64,000 bases of DNA, taken from Hyphomicrobiales bacterium. GTDB lineage: Bacteria; Pseudomonadota; Alphaproteobacteria; Rhizobiales; MH13. A program made the translations under genes and the position numbers. Positions 16,977-25,375 of the stretch are shown in pieces. The stretch lies in contig JAEPOK010000002.1 of the NCBI GenBank assembly GCA_017642935.1, positions 1,361,501 to 1,425,500 of the forward strand, read 5' to 3'. The notes beneath the pieces are model-generated. The model did no database searches. It saw nothing but the letters and a program-made list of their open reading frames with translations, and had not been told where the DNA came from. Position 1 is the first letter of the stretch, and the number at the start of each line of letters is the position of its first letter.

Positions 16977-17423
16977 TTAGCTTTTTCTCTTGGGTGGCGC
17001 TTTGCGGTTTCTTGCGGCCAGTTCCAGCTGTTCATCCAATTCGCCCGCTGTGATGCCTTGAAGGACGGTGGCAAGCACAGGCAGCAGTTTGTCCTTGCTA
17101 CCGACTGCGATTGACGCAGCTTCTTTTGAGATTGGCAGGACGCGATTGCCGTCTCGCAGTGTGATGAGCCATTGGCCTTTGTCGTCTTGCCACCACCATG
17201 GCTTGACCGGACGCTGCTGTGTGAGAAGCGTTTTTTCTCCGGTTTCCTGATGCGTGACCCAGTGTTTGACCTCCTCTGTGTAGGTTTCCCCGGCAAGGGC
17301 TGCCTCGGCAGCTTTGAGCTGCGTTTCCAGTCGCTGAATCAAACGCAGTCTCTTGCGCTCTAGTGGCGAGCGCTCAGAGCGCGGTGTTTGGGGTGTGAGA
17401 GTAAGGGACTTGAGATGTGGCAT
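16977..17423 (-). CDS. Conserved hypothetical protein, DUF6641-like
   Basis: A 148-residue protein: Lys/Arg-rich coiled start (ERKRLRLIQRLETQLKAAEAAL), then VKPWWWQDDKGQWLITLRDGNRVL, and a Lys-rich tail. The WWW-QD-DKG pattern and length resemble small proteins of mobile elements labelled DUF6641 in alphaproteobacteria; I give this from memory and with caution. ATG 17423 is preferred to 17465 because it has a strong AGGAGG seven bases upstream. It is divergent from the HUH-like gene at 17534, and both look like parts of one mobile module. Confidence 0.65.
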   Translation of the reverse strand: MPHLKSLTLTPQTPRSERSPLERKRLRLIQRLETQLKAAEAALAGETYTEEVKHWVTHQETGEKTLLTQQRPVKPWWWQDDKGQWLITLRDGNRVLPISKEAASIAVGSKDKLLPVLATVLQGITAGELDEQLELAARNRKAPPKRKS

Positions 17424-17533
17424 GATAACCTCCTGGTTGCAGAGGTGTTCATGAAATAAAGCCATCTATCTGATATATCTATCAAAAACCGTATCGAGAG
17501 CCGAAGGCTGCGGTGCTCAGGAGATAAATAAAC

Positions 17534-18031
17534 GTGCATGAGGCGACCCTCATCGCAGTCCTGGAGCAACGCATGACACCATCGCAGGCCCGCGCACTCA
17601 AAAGTGCGCATATTTCTCATATACAAACCATGAAGCCGACTTTGTTTCTCAATCTTGCTACGAACCAACCTTGGGGCGTAACCAAGATGCGCTCGCTCTT
17701 GCGCAATTATCTCGCGCGCATTGATCGCGCCTATCTTGGAACGCGTTGGTGCAAAGAACCTGCCTCCAAGCGGATGAATGGCGTGTTCACCATCGAAGGC
17801 GTCTACACCAACGTTCATGCTCACGGTCTGCTGCGCGCGACCTATGGCAACACGCTTGGAATCCAGCTGCATTCAAACGAGATTTGGGACAAGCTTTGTC
17901 CAAGTGGTTCTGTCGTCGCGAAACCCATTACTGACCTTCAGGGTGTCGCCAACTACGTCCTCAAAGATGGTTGGACGGAAACGTTTTTCGAAGATCAGAT
18001 CGTGTTTGCCAGCGAGTTTATGGGAGCTTAA
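17534..18031 (+). CDS. HUH-like replication/relaxase-type protein
   Basis: A 165-residue protein whose centre reads TIEGVYTNVHAHGLLR; the hydrophobic-His-x-His-hydrophobic pattern (HAH) is the metal-binding HUH motif of rolling-circle Rep proteins and relaxases, and LFLNLATNQPWG upstream resembles their motif I (a Thr/Asn-rich strand). Candidate catalytic Tyr residues are in the last third (NYVLKDGW). Length is at the low end for an autonomous Rep. Translation starts at GTG 17534 with GGAG upstream. It lies in a small mobile-looking unit with the recombinase at 18737. Function as a nickase is inferred from one motif. Confidence 0.55.
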   Translation: MHEATLIAVLEQRMTPSQARALKSAHISHIQTMKPTLFLNLATNQPWGVTKMRSLLRNYLARIDRAYLGTRWCKEPASKRMNGVFTIEGVYTNVHAHGLLRATYGNTLGIQLHSNEIWDKLCPSGSVVAKPITDLQGVANYVLKDGWTETFFEDQIVFASEFMGA

Positions 18032-18269
18032 CAAACGCCCAGCACAAAGCTCGTCGAAAGCAACGCGTAGACTGAGCAGTTGGGAATGAAACCATTCGAT
18101 GCGAGGCGCAGTGAGCCGCGCAATGGATAGTTCAAGGCTTCTTTTCAGACATCATCGAAATACATTGCATTGGACAACATGTTGATGGTTGTCGAGCATC
18201 AAAGGTCATTGGAAATGATTGAAATGCTAAAGAACCAAAGATCGATATTGGACGCAGAAATTTCGCACT

Positions 18270-18527
18270 TTAACCCCATTCCAGACAGAACAGCGCTTGT
18301 TCGTGTTTGGATTTGAATTTCAGAACCAATTCCCCTTGCTCATTGAAAGTAACGCGACGACAGAACACAGGATCATCAACGCCCTGTTTGATTTCATCTA
18401 ATAGCAACTTCCTGTTCGCTGGCCTTTCAAACCAGAGGCGCATGACGTCTGTATATCGAGATAGATACCTGTCCGCGTGTTTAGGGATCGGTCCTTTGAC
18501 ATCGATGTCAATTATCTCCTCACACAT
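18270..18527 (-). CDS. Hypothetical 85-residue protein
   Basis: A charged, soluble-looking protein (MCEEIIDIDVKGPIPKHADR ...) with no signal peptide, membrane segment or motif I recognise; two Trp and two Cys residues are near the ends. It lies alone between the HUH-like gene and the short recombinase, on the opposite strand, with non-coding DNA of about 240 bases upstream of its stop side (18032-18269) and 200 bases on its start side. Codon use looks ordinary for the island. Kept as a probable gene because the frame is closed by normal start and stop, but support is modest. Confidence 0.45.
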   Translation of the reverse strand: MCEEIIDIDVKGPIPKHADRYLSRYTDVMRLWFERPANRKLLLDEIKQGVDDPVFCRRVTFNEQGELVLKFKSKHEQALFCLEWG

Positions 18528-18736
18528 CCCATCGCTCCCAGGTTAGTTCTTAATCATGGCTGTTGGATTGAGGTTGGAGGACTTGTGACTTGGCAATGTA
18601 AGAAATTAACTAGAATATTACATTTCCCAATAGCTCATTGAATGCCTTGACTGAAATGCATTGATTGCTCCGAATAAAGAAAGAAAATATAATCAAATCA
18701 AATATTTGAACGAAATTATGATATTTGGGAGCTCGA

Positions 18737-19306
18737 TTGAAACAGGCCCATGTGCTCAGTGAACACGAACTTCGACGTGTGCTTCACATGTGCACGACAT
18801 CCAAGCATGGCGATCGCAATCGAATGGCGGTTTTGCTGTCGCATCACGCAGGTCTTCGTGTCGGCGAGATTGCCAGTTTGACCTGGGATCAAGTATTGGA
18901 CGTCAACCGGGAAATCAGACGTTCGTTCTACCTGCTCGCCGCCAAAACAAAGGCGGGGGAAGCACGCGAGGTTTTTCTCAATGGAGTGCTACGTCGCGAG
19001 CTCACGCGGTTTTTGGATGGACAGCGGGTTCAAGCCGCTAAACCAGCGCCAATCATTCGATCTCAAAAAAATGGCGCGTTCTCGGCCAACAGCCTCTGTC
19101 AGTTGTTCGCTCGCATTTACCGACATGCGGGTGTCACCGGTGCCACATCACACAGCGGCAGACGCTGGTTTATCACAAACCTGGCACACAAAGGTGTCTC
19201 GCCCAAGGTCATCATGGAACTGGCCGGTCACAAGCAGCTCACCACCACCCAGCGTTACATCGAAGTCACTGGCGATATGAAGAGCAAAGCAGTTGGGTTG
19301 TTATAG
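18737..19306 (+). CDS. Catalytic-domain-only tyrosine recombinase
   Basis: About 189 residues holding just the catalytic domain: Arg in HHAGLRVGEIASL, Lys in AAKTKAGEAREV, SHSGRRWF, GHKQLTTTQRYIEV with the Tyr nucleophile. The N-terminal core-binding domain is missing. All six active-site residues seem present. I start at TTG 18737 because GGGAGC lies seven bases upstream; the frame is open from TTG 18725. The sequence before it is AT-rich (18600-18720), suggesting a junction. It could serve the HUH-like unit or be a truncated leftover of an integrase. Confidence 0.85.
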   Translation: MKQAHVLSEHELRRVLHMCTTSKHGDRNRMAVLLSHHAGLRVGEIASLTWDQVLDVNREIRRSFYLLAAKTKAGEAREVFLNGVLRRELTRFLDGQRVQAAKPAPIIRSQKNGAFSANSLCQLFARIYRHAGVTGATSHSGRRWFITNLAHKGVSPKVIMELAGHKQLTTTQRYIEVTGDMKSKAVGLL

Positions 19307-19442
19307 CTCGTTCTGATTTGGTCGCGAACGACGGTTCGGCGGACTATGTGACGGGGCGGCGAGCCGCTCAGATTTGTACTAACGCTTTGTGCCAAAACGA
19401 CTTTTGTGAAGTCGCCAAACGAGCTTTGATTATGGAGCTACT

Positions 19443-19835
19443 TCAGCGTTCACGAATGTGAGAATGACGACGTTGCACACTCCAAAACAAAAGCAATGGA
19501 ACAGCTATGAGTTCCATCCCCAATCCGATTTGGTGGCCGATCGATGGCGCACCGTCGCTTGCCAGTGAAACCAGCCGCGCAAGACCGCCGATAAACGTAA
19601 GCGTGGCGAGTAGCTGGAAGCGTTGAAGCCAGTTCCCGATTCCGAGCGCAACGCTCCAATAGGCCAGGCCCATCGCGAGGAAGATGCCGGACAGGAACCG
19701 AAAATGACTTTGTGAGTCAGGGTTGGCCACCGATACGTCGAAGCCCGGAAACGCCAACCCGTAGAAGACACCGGCAGCCCCGGCACTGATCGGGATCAGC
19801 GCCAAGACAGCAACAGTGATGCGAAAGGCGAGCAC
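19443..19835 (-). CDS. DUF4345 membrane protein
   Basis: A 130-residue protein with four predicted membrane helices and the family pattern FYGLAFPGFDVSVANPDSQSHFRFLSGIF near the N-terminus (key words: PDSQSHFRF, GIFLAMGLAYW). DUF4345 proteins are small integral membrane proteins of unknown role. Starts at GTG 19835, six bases beyond the msrB stop, and so is the last gene of the stress operon that begins with the ECF sigma factor. No good ribosome site is visible; coupling to msrB is likely. Confidence 0.8.
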   Translation of the reverse strand: MLAFRITVAVLALIPISAGAAGVFYGLAFPGFDVSVANPDSQSHFRFLSGIFLAMGLAYWSVALGIGNWLQRFQLLATLTFIGGLARLVSLASDGAPSIGHQIGLGMELIAVPLLLFWSVQRRHSHIRER

Positions 19836-19841
19836 GTTCGG

Positions 19842-20381
19842 TTAGACCGCGTTGCCACCTGCCGGCTCGAACCTGAGAGCCAAGCCGTTAAGGCAGTGGC
19901 GCTCGCCGGTCGGGTCTGGACCGTCGTCGAAGATATGGCCAAGGTGACCTTTGCAGCGTCGGCAGTGCACCTCAGTGCGCGGGATGAAGAGGGCGTTGTC
20001 TGGCTTGATGCGAATCGCGTCGTCGATCGCCTGCCAGAAGCTTGGCCAGCCGGTCTGGCTGTCGTACTTCGTCTCTGACGCATAGACCGGTAAGTTGCAG
20101 CCCGCACAATGATAGGTGCCGTCGCGTGTTTCATTGTTGAGTGGACTGGTAAAGGGTGTTTCGGTCTTCTCTTCGCGCAGAACCAAAAACTGGTTCTCGG
20201 TGAGACGTTCACGCCACTCGGCTTCGCTAAGTTCGATCTCATAGGCGTCACCGAAGTCGTTCAACTCTGAGTCCGCTTGGTCAGAAGCATCCAAGGCCGA
20301 TCCAGACCGCAGCCAGTAGGCGCCAGTCGATCCAATGGCGATGGCGGCCGCGGAACCAAGAAGAAGTGTGCGTCTGTTCAT
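19842..20381 (-). CDS. msrB: Peptide-methionine (R)-S-oxide reductase, exported
   Basis: MsrB reduces methionine-R-sulfoxide in oxidised proteins. The 179-residue protein has a Tat-like signal (MNRRTLLLGSAAAIAIGS), so repair takes place in the periplasm. Zinc site cysteines appear as CAGC and CRRC, and the catalytic region RHCLNGLALRF has the redox Cys. ATG 20381 has GGA upstream; the longer frame from 20417 adds residues without a role. Downstream of the ECF-sigma/DUF4394/fasciclin genes, it fits an oxidative-stress regulon. Confidence 0.93.
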   Translation of the reverse strand: MNRRTLLLGSAAAIAIGSTGAYWLRSGSALDASDQADSELNDFGDAYEIELSEAEWRERLTENQFLVLREEKTETPFTSPLNNETRDGTYHCAGCNLPVYASETKYDSQTGWPSFWQAIDDAIRIKPDNALFIPRTEVHCRRCKGHLGHIFDDGPDPTGERHCLNGLALRFEPAGGNAV

Positions 20382-20411
20382 TGGGATGGTCCTCCAAATG
20401 GTCGGGTGGAG

Positions 20412-20474
20412 CCCCACGCACTGCTAGACGTGCGCGGGGTCCCCCAAAGACCGCGCGCTGCGTAGGACGCGCGG
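20412..20474. promoter_or_regulatory. Two tandem hairpins between DUF4394 and msrB
   Basis: Arms CCCCACGCAC (20412-20421) and GTGCGCGGGG (20430-20439) pair with one mismatch; CCGCGCG (20451-20457) and CGCGCGG (20468-20474) pair perfectly. No T-run follows on the minus strand. They are probably mRNA processing or stability elements that tune msrB level relative to the genes upstream. Confidence 0.5.
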
Positions 20475-20500
20475 ATTGGTATCGGTGGAAAGGGGTAAGG

Positions 20501-21352
20501 TCACATGCCCTTGGATACGGCGAAGCTGCCAAAATCCGGGCTTCCCAAGTCGGCCAGCATGGTCGCTGCACCTGATTCCAAGTCGATCGTGTAGAGACCT
20601 GCGGTATCCTGCCCATCAATCTGCAGAATGGCGTAGGCTTCGTCAGCGCCTTCTTCGGGCGAGACGATATCAAAGCCGCCGACCGGCAGAATGTCGGCGG
20701 GCTCGCCGTCAATCGTGACCAAGCCGATCGTCTCAAGCGTGCCAGCATTGTTGGCCAAGCTCACCAGAGCGTTGGCACGAGCATCGAGCGCATACTGAAA
20801 CGTGCTCTCAGCCGTCATGCCGTTGATCGCATTGGTGTAGGCGTTAGCGAAGATCAGAGGGTCAGCACCCTCAGAGACATCACCTTCAGCATAGAACAGG
20901 TCGGTGAAACGGCGTACCGAATTGGCCCGTTCATCCATGTCGCCAAAGCCGATCGGGAAGTAGACGAGATTGTCGCCCTCGCTTGAAACGGCTCGAACGG
21001 CGTCGATCGCATTGTTGAAGTCGAACGCCACAACTGCGTCAGCGCCGATCATGGCGTCGTCCATGAAGGTGGCATCTTGGTCCATGGTTTCACCGCTCAT
21101 CGGGTCGATGACGACGATGCTGCCGTCGGCATACCCAACCAGTTTGCCGGTTACTGGGCGCCATGCGATAGAGCGCACGGGCGTGGACAACTCAACAGTC
21201 TGTGCCTCCCCTGGAGCGGCCAGGCTGCTCATCATGGTGAGGGATACACCATCGGCAGACAGCGCGTAGCCGGAGGTACCGGCATGGTGATCGGCAAGTG
21301 CGGGTCCGGCAAAGATGGCCAGGGCGGAAACGGAAATAAGAAAACGTGTCAT
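20501..21352 (-). CDS. DUF4394 exported protein
   Basis: A 283-residue protein with a signal peptide (MTRFLISVSALAIFAGPALA) and the DUF4394 beta-propeller-like repeats (SIAWRPVTGKLVGYADGSIV; DFNNAIDAVRAVSSEGDN; GADEAYAILQIDG). Family members are secreted proteins of unknown function that regularly occur next to ECF sigma/anti-sigma pairs and fasciclin proteins, as here. The mature part is acidic, with Asp-rich loops that could bind calcium. It lies between hairpins on both sides and seems to be part of one operon with msrB. Confidence 0.88.
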   Translation of the reverse strand: MTRFLISVSALAIFAGPALADHHAGTSGYALSADGVSLTMMSSLAAPGEAQTVELSTPVRSIAWRPVTGKLVGYADGSIVVIDPMSGETMDQDATFMDDAMIGADAVVAFDFNNAIDAVRAVSSEGDNLVYFPIGFGDMDERANSVRRFTDLFYAEGDVSEGADPLIFANAYTNAINGMTAESTFQYALDARANALVSLANNAGTLETIGLVTIDGEPADILPVGGFDIVSPEEGADEAYAILQIDGQDTAGLYTIDLESGAATMLADLGSPDFGSFAVSKGM

Positions 21353-21412
21353 GAGACTATCCTTGGGGGAAAGTGGGCGAAGGGGTCGCGTAAGCGCACA
21401 GGCGCCGGGTGA

Positions 21413-21450
21413 CCCCGGCTCGGTCAGGCAAAAGGCCTGACAAGCCGGGG
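21413..21450. promoter_or_regulatory. Strong 38-base hairpin between fasciclin and DUF4394 genes
   Basis: CCCCGGCT pairs with AGCCGGGG and GTCAGGC with GCCTGAC around a five-base AAAAG loop, 15 base pairs in all. The minus-strand side has no T-run. Likely a partial terminator or a stabilising 3' structure for the fasciclin mRNA. Confidence 0.6.
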
Positions 21451-21472
21451 CGCTGGCCTAACGACGATGCGC

Positions 21473-22030
21473 TTATTCTGGGAGCAGAACGCCATCGACC
21501 ACGTGAATCACGCCGTTCGATTGATCGACATCGGCAATGGTGACTTCAGCCGCGTTGCCGCTCTCGTCATAGATGTAGACGGAGCCACCGTTCATCTGCG
21601 CTGACAGCGCGTCACCAGACACGGTTTGCATGTGGAAGAAACCATCGCTGGAAGCGTTGATGCCTGCCATCAGGTCGGCAGCGGAGATGTCGCCGGCAAC
21701 GACGTGCGCGGTGAGAATCTTCACCAGCATATCTTTGTTCTCTTCCATCAAAAGCGTTTCAACGGTGCCCTCAGGCAGTGCCGCAAACGCGTCATTGACC
21801 GGTGCGAACACCGTGAACGGGCCCTCACTGGAAAGCGTGTCGACCAAGTCGGCAGCCTGAACGGCGGCAACTAGCGTGGTATGGATCGGGGAGTTAACAG
21901 CGTTTTCGACGATGTTTCGTTCTTCCAGCATCGGTGCACCACCAACGGTTGGGTTCATGGCGTATGCTGCACCGGCGAAGGCCATTGTCGTGGCGGCTGC
22001 GGTCGCGAGAAGAGTCTTTGAGAAAGTCAT
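21473..22030 (-). CDS. Fasciclin-domain exported protein
   Basis: A 185-residue protein with a signal peptide (MTFSKTLLATAAATTMAFAGAAYA) and one FAS1 domain: NSPIHTTLVAAVQAADLVDT, GPFTVFAPVNDAFAALPEGT and the closing NGVIHVVDGVLLPE. Bacterial FAS1 proteins are periplasmic or surface proteins linked with adhesion and stress. ATG 22030 has AAGGAC upstream. It directly follows a candidate ECF promoter and the sigma/anti-sigma genes, so it is probably a main target of that sigma factor. Confidence 0.92.
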   Translation of the reverse strand: MTFSKTLLATAAATTMAFAGAAYAMNPTVGGAPMLEERNIVENAVNSPIHTTLVAAVQAADLVDTLSSEGPFTVFAPVNDAFAALPEGTVETLLMEENKDMLVKILTAHVVAGDISAADLMAGINASSDGFFHMQTVSGDALSAQMNGGSVYIYDESGNAAEVTIADVDQSNGVIHVVDGVLLPE

Positions 22031-22070
22031 TGGTTCGTCCTTTGTTGATGTCTGGGGTAGACACAAACAA

Positions 22071-22097
22071 GGACGGGACGGCTGGTGGGAAAGTTTC
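22071..22097 (-). promoter_or_regulatory. Candidate ECF-sigma promoter before the fasciclin gene
   Basis: On the minus strand GAAAC (22097-22093) and CGTCC (22075-22071) are separated by 17 bases, matching the AAC-N16/17-CGT layout of many ECF promoters. It is about 40 bases before the fasciclin ATG. No identical site was found before the sigma gene, so assignment is tentative. Confidence 0.4.
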
Positions 22098-22201
22098 AGC
22101 GTGGCCGAAAAAATCTGATCATTTTACCCGGTAGAATCGCTAGCTCTCTGATAACAGTCACGAAAATCGGCCGAAATAAATTCGGAAATGATCGGTCACG
22201 A

Positions 22202-22924
22202 TTAAGTCTGCAGAGCAGCAAGTGGGCTGACCGCCAGAATGTCGCCGGTTGGTTGACCGGTGGGCGATCCGCCGTTCGGCTCATCGCTGATTGCAAGATC
22301 TGTTCCGATGTTGAGCTGACTGGCCAAGCTTTCATCGACCGCAATCTCGACCCTTTCTCCCGAGGGGAGCGTACCCAGCGAGACCGGGGGTCTATCCGGT
22401 GCGATCAGCCACAGCTCAAAATCGCGGTCTGCGGCGGGCTCGCCGGATGCACGGGTCAAGACAAGCGTTGCCGAACCCGGCTCGAAGTACGCTGCAATGC
22501 TCAGTGAGCCCCCTTCGTTCTGCAACTGCGCAATGAAGGCCTGGCCCTCGGTCCGTGGACCAAAGCTTGGCAGGTAAACGGCCAAAGCCAAGAACAGCGC
22601 CGCAGCCGCGGCAACAGCAGAAAAGCTCCGCCAAAACCACAAGCTGCTTAACCAACCCGAATTTGCCTCTTGTGATGAAGCGTCTGCGAACAGCCGCGTC
22701 TCAATCGCTGCAAGCGCACCGGATGGTGGTGCTACGGGCTCGAAATCGTCGGCGAGCGGAAGGAAGGTCTCATCCCACGAAGCAACAGTTGCACGCAGCG
22801 CCGGTTCATCGCGAAGCCGTTGTTCGAAGGCTTGGCGCTCCGCCGCATTGAGAAGGCCAAGAGCGTACTCGGCGGCGAGAGCTTCATCGTCGGGTTGGCC
22901 GAGGAGGTTTGGATCGGTCACCAT
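22202..22924 (-). CDS. Anti-sigma factor, RskA-like
   Basis: A 240-residue membrane protein: cytoplasmic N-terminal anti-sigma domain (DDEALAAEYALGLLNAAERQAFEQRL), one membrane helix (SAVAAAAALFLALAVYLPSF, about residues 112-131), and a periplasmic RskA-type domain (SGEPAADRDFELWLIAPDRPPVSLG). It would hold the adjacent sigma factor until an envelope signal releases it. ATG 22924 overlaps the sigma stop in a TGATG, so the pair is translationally coupled and made in equal amounts. The open frame back to 22975 lies within the sigma gene. Confidence 0.92.
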   Translation of the reverse strand: MVTDPNLLGQPDDEALAAEYALGLLNAAERQAFEQRLRDEPALRATVASWDETFLPLADDFEPVAPPSGALAAIETRLFADASSQEANSGWLSSLWFWRSFSAVAAAAALFLALAVYLPSFGPRTEGQAFIAQLQNEGGSLSIAAYFEPGSATLVLTRASGEPAADRDFELWLIAPDRPPVSLGTLPSGERVEIAVDESLASQLNIGTDLAISDEPNGGSPTGQPTGDILAVSPLAALQT

Positions 22925-23466
22925 CACGCCCCCTCTATACAGGTCTTGAGCTTCGCAAGGCCGCGTCGCAGCCAAGTGCGTACAGTATTAAGTGGCACGT
23001 CGAGCTTGTCAGAAATTTCCTGGTAGCTGTCGCCGAGAACGTAAGCGTCGCGAACGGCGAGTGCCTGTTTGCTCTCAAGCTCCTTAAGGCAGCGCGTAAG
23101 CTGCTCACCAAGCGATGTGTTCAATGCCTCTTGCTCGGGGTTCTTTGCTGGATCAGCAGGCTCAGACACATCATCAATAGGTGCTGAAGCAGGCGTGTGT
23201 GCGCGCATGAGATCAATGGCATGGTTGCGCGTCAGCACCACCAGCCAACCCATCGGGCTATGCTGACTGCCGGCAAATGCCGGGGCTTTTTGCCAGATTT
23301 TGACGTAAACCATCTGAAGGGCGTCTTCCGCATCGTGTCTGTTCTTTAACAGACGAAGCAACACGCCAAAAAGTTTCGCACTGGTCTCAGTGTACAGAGA
23401 GCGAAACGCCTCGCGATCGCCAAGGGCAACGCGCGATAGCAGTGCCCGAAGGTGATCGGCGTTCAT
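22924..23466 (-). CDS. ECF RNA polymerase sigma factor
   Basis: A 180-residue group-IV sigma factor. Region 2 spans about residues 20-90 (DAEDALQMVYVKIWQKA is region 2.2; GWLVVLTRNHAIDLMR 2.4), and region 4 about 125-175 (DAYVLGDSYQEISDKLDVPL, NTVRTWLRRGLAKL). There is no C-terminal extension. The pairing with an RskA-like anti-sigma factor, fasciclin, DUF4394 and MsrB points to an SigK-like envelope or oxidative-stress regulon. The 170 bases upstream show no gene and should hold its promoter. Confidence 0.94.
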   Translation of the reverse strand: MNADHLRALLSRVALGDREAFRSLYTETSAKLFGVLLRLLKNRHDAEDALQMVYVKIWQKAPAFAGSQHSPMGWLVVLTRNHAIDLMRAHTPASAPIDDVSEPADPAKNPEQEALNTSLGEQLTRCLKELESKQALAVRDAYVLGDSYQEISDKLDVPLNTVRTWLRRGLAKLKTCIEGA

Positions 23467-23636
23467 AGGCTACGATGCTTTCGATAGATCAGCATCTTGT
23501 CTGTATGGCATCCGATGACACCGAAAGCGAGCGCCCGCGTTGGCATTAAGCTTCTGTAGCAGACAGCAACAAAGCCAGTTTTCGAACAACGATTGTTTTT
23601 GGATTTTGGAATGATTTGGGTTGTTCAACCTGTCGA

Positions 23637-24860
23637 CTAACCTGCTATGCGCGCGTCACTGATTTGGCCTAGATGTGCCTCAATGGGGTTTGGTCTACCG
23701 AGCAAGAAGCCCTGGCCGGCAAAGATACCCAATCCCTTTAGTGTATCGCGCTCCGCATTCGTTTCGATGCCTTCAGCAATTACCTTTATGCCCATCTCGC
23801 GCGCAAACATTACCATGCCCGCAGCAAGCGAACGTTTGGCGTTGTCGCTGTCAATACCGCGCACCAAACTCATGTCCAGTTTTATGACATCCGCGTTCAA
23901 CTGGATGATGTGGGTGAGGCTGGCATAGCCTGCACCGGCGTCGTCGACCGCAAGCTTCAAGCCACGCTCGCGCAACGGTTGCAATGCCCTCAAGAGTGCC
24001 TGGTAGTCCCGTACTTGCGAATGCTCGGTGATCTCGAGCATTAACCGGCTAAGATCCCGCCGGCCTGCGAAGAGGCTCTTGAACGTGTCGGTCATGACGT
24101 TGTCCGGCGAAATGTTGAGTGACACATAAGCGCTGTCCGTGATCAACTTTATTTGGTCGAGTGCTCGTTGGATCGCCAAGCATTCCAGCTTAGTTCCCAA
24201 CCCGACACTTTGAGCATCACTGAACCATAGATTGGGTGGCCGATAGGGCTCTGAGCTGAACCGCGATAGGCTTTCAAAACCTTGGATTGAGCCGTTGGAC
24301 AGGCTCACAATGGGCTGAAAAACAAGCTGAAACCGATCGGTTTCGATAGCCGCTTCGATGGCCTGTTTTTTGGCGTCGAGCTGACGTTCGTGCTTGATAC
24401 GCTCGGCAACACGCTCGGCCGCAAGGTCGGCGAACATGCGCATAGTGTTGAGGTCGCGCTCGTTGAGCGAAGGGTTGGGCTTCGCACTCAGGCAGCAGAA
24501 CATACCGTAGACCTCACCGTCCGGCAGTCGCAGCGGAATGGACATATGCGACCCTATTGGCACCATCTTGGTGATCGGCATCGCAAGTGCAAAATCATTG
24601 TCTCCCGTATCGGGGATCAGCTCAGGTAAGCGGCCTTCCACGATGTGTTTGCAGTAAACATCATCGAGTGACTTGCGGTCGCCCGGTTTCGCCAGCTCTT
24701 CAAGGCCCGGCGCATCGACAAGTTCAAAAACTGAGTCGTTACCATCAATCCGGGAAAGGTAAGCGACATCCATATTGAGATGCTGGCGAACAGCCGAGAG
24801 CGCCCGCTGGAGTGAAAGTTTGGATGCATCACCGGCCATTGGTAGTGCTGACTGAGACAA
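23637..24860 (-). CDS. GAF-EAL cyclic-di-GMP phosphodiesterase
   Basis: A 407-residue cytosolic protein with an N-terminal GAF sensor (about 20-160; ALAMPITKMVPIGSHMSIPL) and a C-terminal EAL domain (about 170-400). Catalytic motifs look intact: ESL in place of EAL (QGFESLSRF), LNISP, EITEHS, DDAGAGYAS, KLD and AEGIE. It should hydrolyse c-di-GMP to pGpG, lowering biofilm or raising motility signals. No GGDEF domain is present. It is a single gene on the island with long non-coding DNA upstream. Confidence 0.9.
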   Translation of the reverse strand: MSQSALPMAGDASKLSLQRALSAVRQHLNMDVAYLSRIDGNDSVFELVDAPGLEELAKPGDRKSLDDVYCKHIVEGRLPELIPDTGDNDFALAMPITKMVPIGSHMSIPLRLPDGEVYGMFCCLSAKPNPSLNERDLNTMRMFADLAAERVAERIKHERQLDAKKQAIEAAIETDRFQLVFQPIVSLSNGSIQGFESLSRFSSEPYRPPNLWFSDAQSVGLGTKLECLAIQRALDQIKLITDSAYVSLNISPDNVMTDTFKSLFAGRRDLSRLMLEITEHSQVRDYQALLRALQPLRERGLKLAVDDAGAGYASLTHIIQLNADVIKLDMSLVRGIDSDNAKRSLAAGMVMFAREMGIKVIAEGIETNAERDTLKGLGIFAGQGFLLGRPNPIEAHLGQISDARIAG

Positions 24861-25375
24861 TAAATTGGCCCCCTAGAGTTCCAAGCCCGTTGGATTCGGA
24901 CCCACTGATCGACGCATATGCAGATTGTGTTGAGCCGACCCCAAATGAAGCATTGTTGTCCACGAGGACTTAATTTTACTTGAACGTATTGCAACTTTGC
25001 TGCCGCTAAACGACCCAGCAGAACAGAAGCGTTGGCTGCTATGCCGGTGAAGTCGATTGGGTGCGTCACGCTTCTCTCAACCGAGTTTCGAGTTCGTGTC
25101 CCGTTAGCGGCTAATGGACAGACTTGGCTAATTACTTAAGGGGGTGAACATGGCTCCATTATTGCTAATCTTGGAGCAAATGATGAGACTAAAGAATGGA
25201 CGCCTTACCGATGATGCAAATCGGGTCGTGAAGGATATCTAGCGCCAGACCCAGCGCCAGGTTTTCGCAGAAGAGCGGAACATCGGCATGCTCGCGGAGA
25301 ATAAGAGTAGGCTTTAGCTCTCAATACATTGCGCGCTCGTAAGCGCGCAACCGAAAGTTCTGCTGTTGGATGGCC
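24861..25375. other. Gap without an intact gene
   Basis: No convincing full-length ORF. A short frame at about 25180-25320 on the plus strand (beginning MMRLKNGRLTDDANRVVKDI, a stop, then RQTQRQVFAEERNIGML) reads like a decayed DNA-binding or phage protein but cannot be assigned. The rest shows no structure I can name. Confidence 0.4.

Noticed and set aside
24617-25069. 150-residue minus-strand ORF
   Set aside because: Overlaps the start of the GAF-EAL gene in another frame and has no ribosome site or motif.
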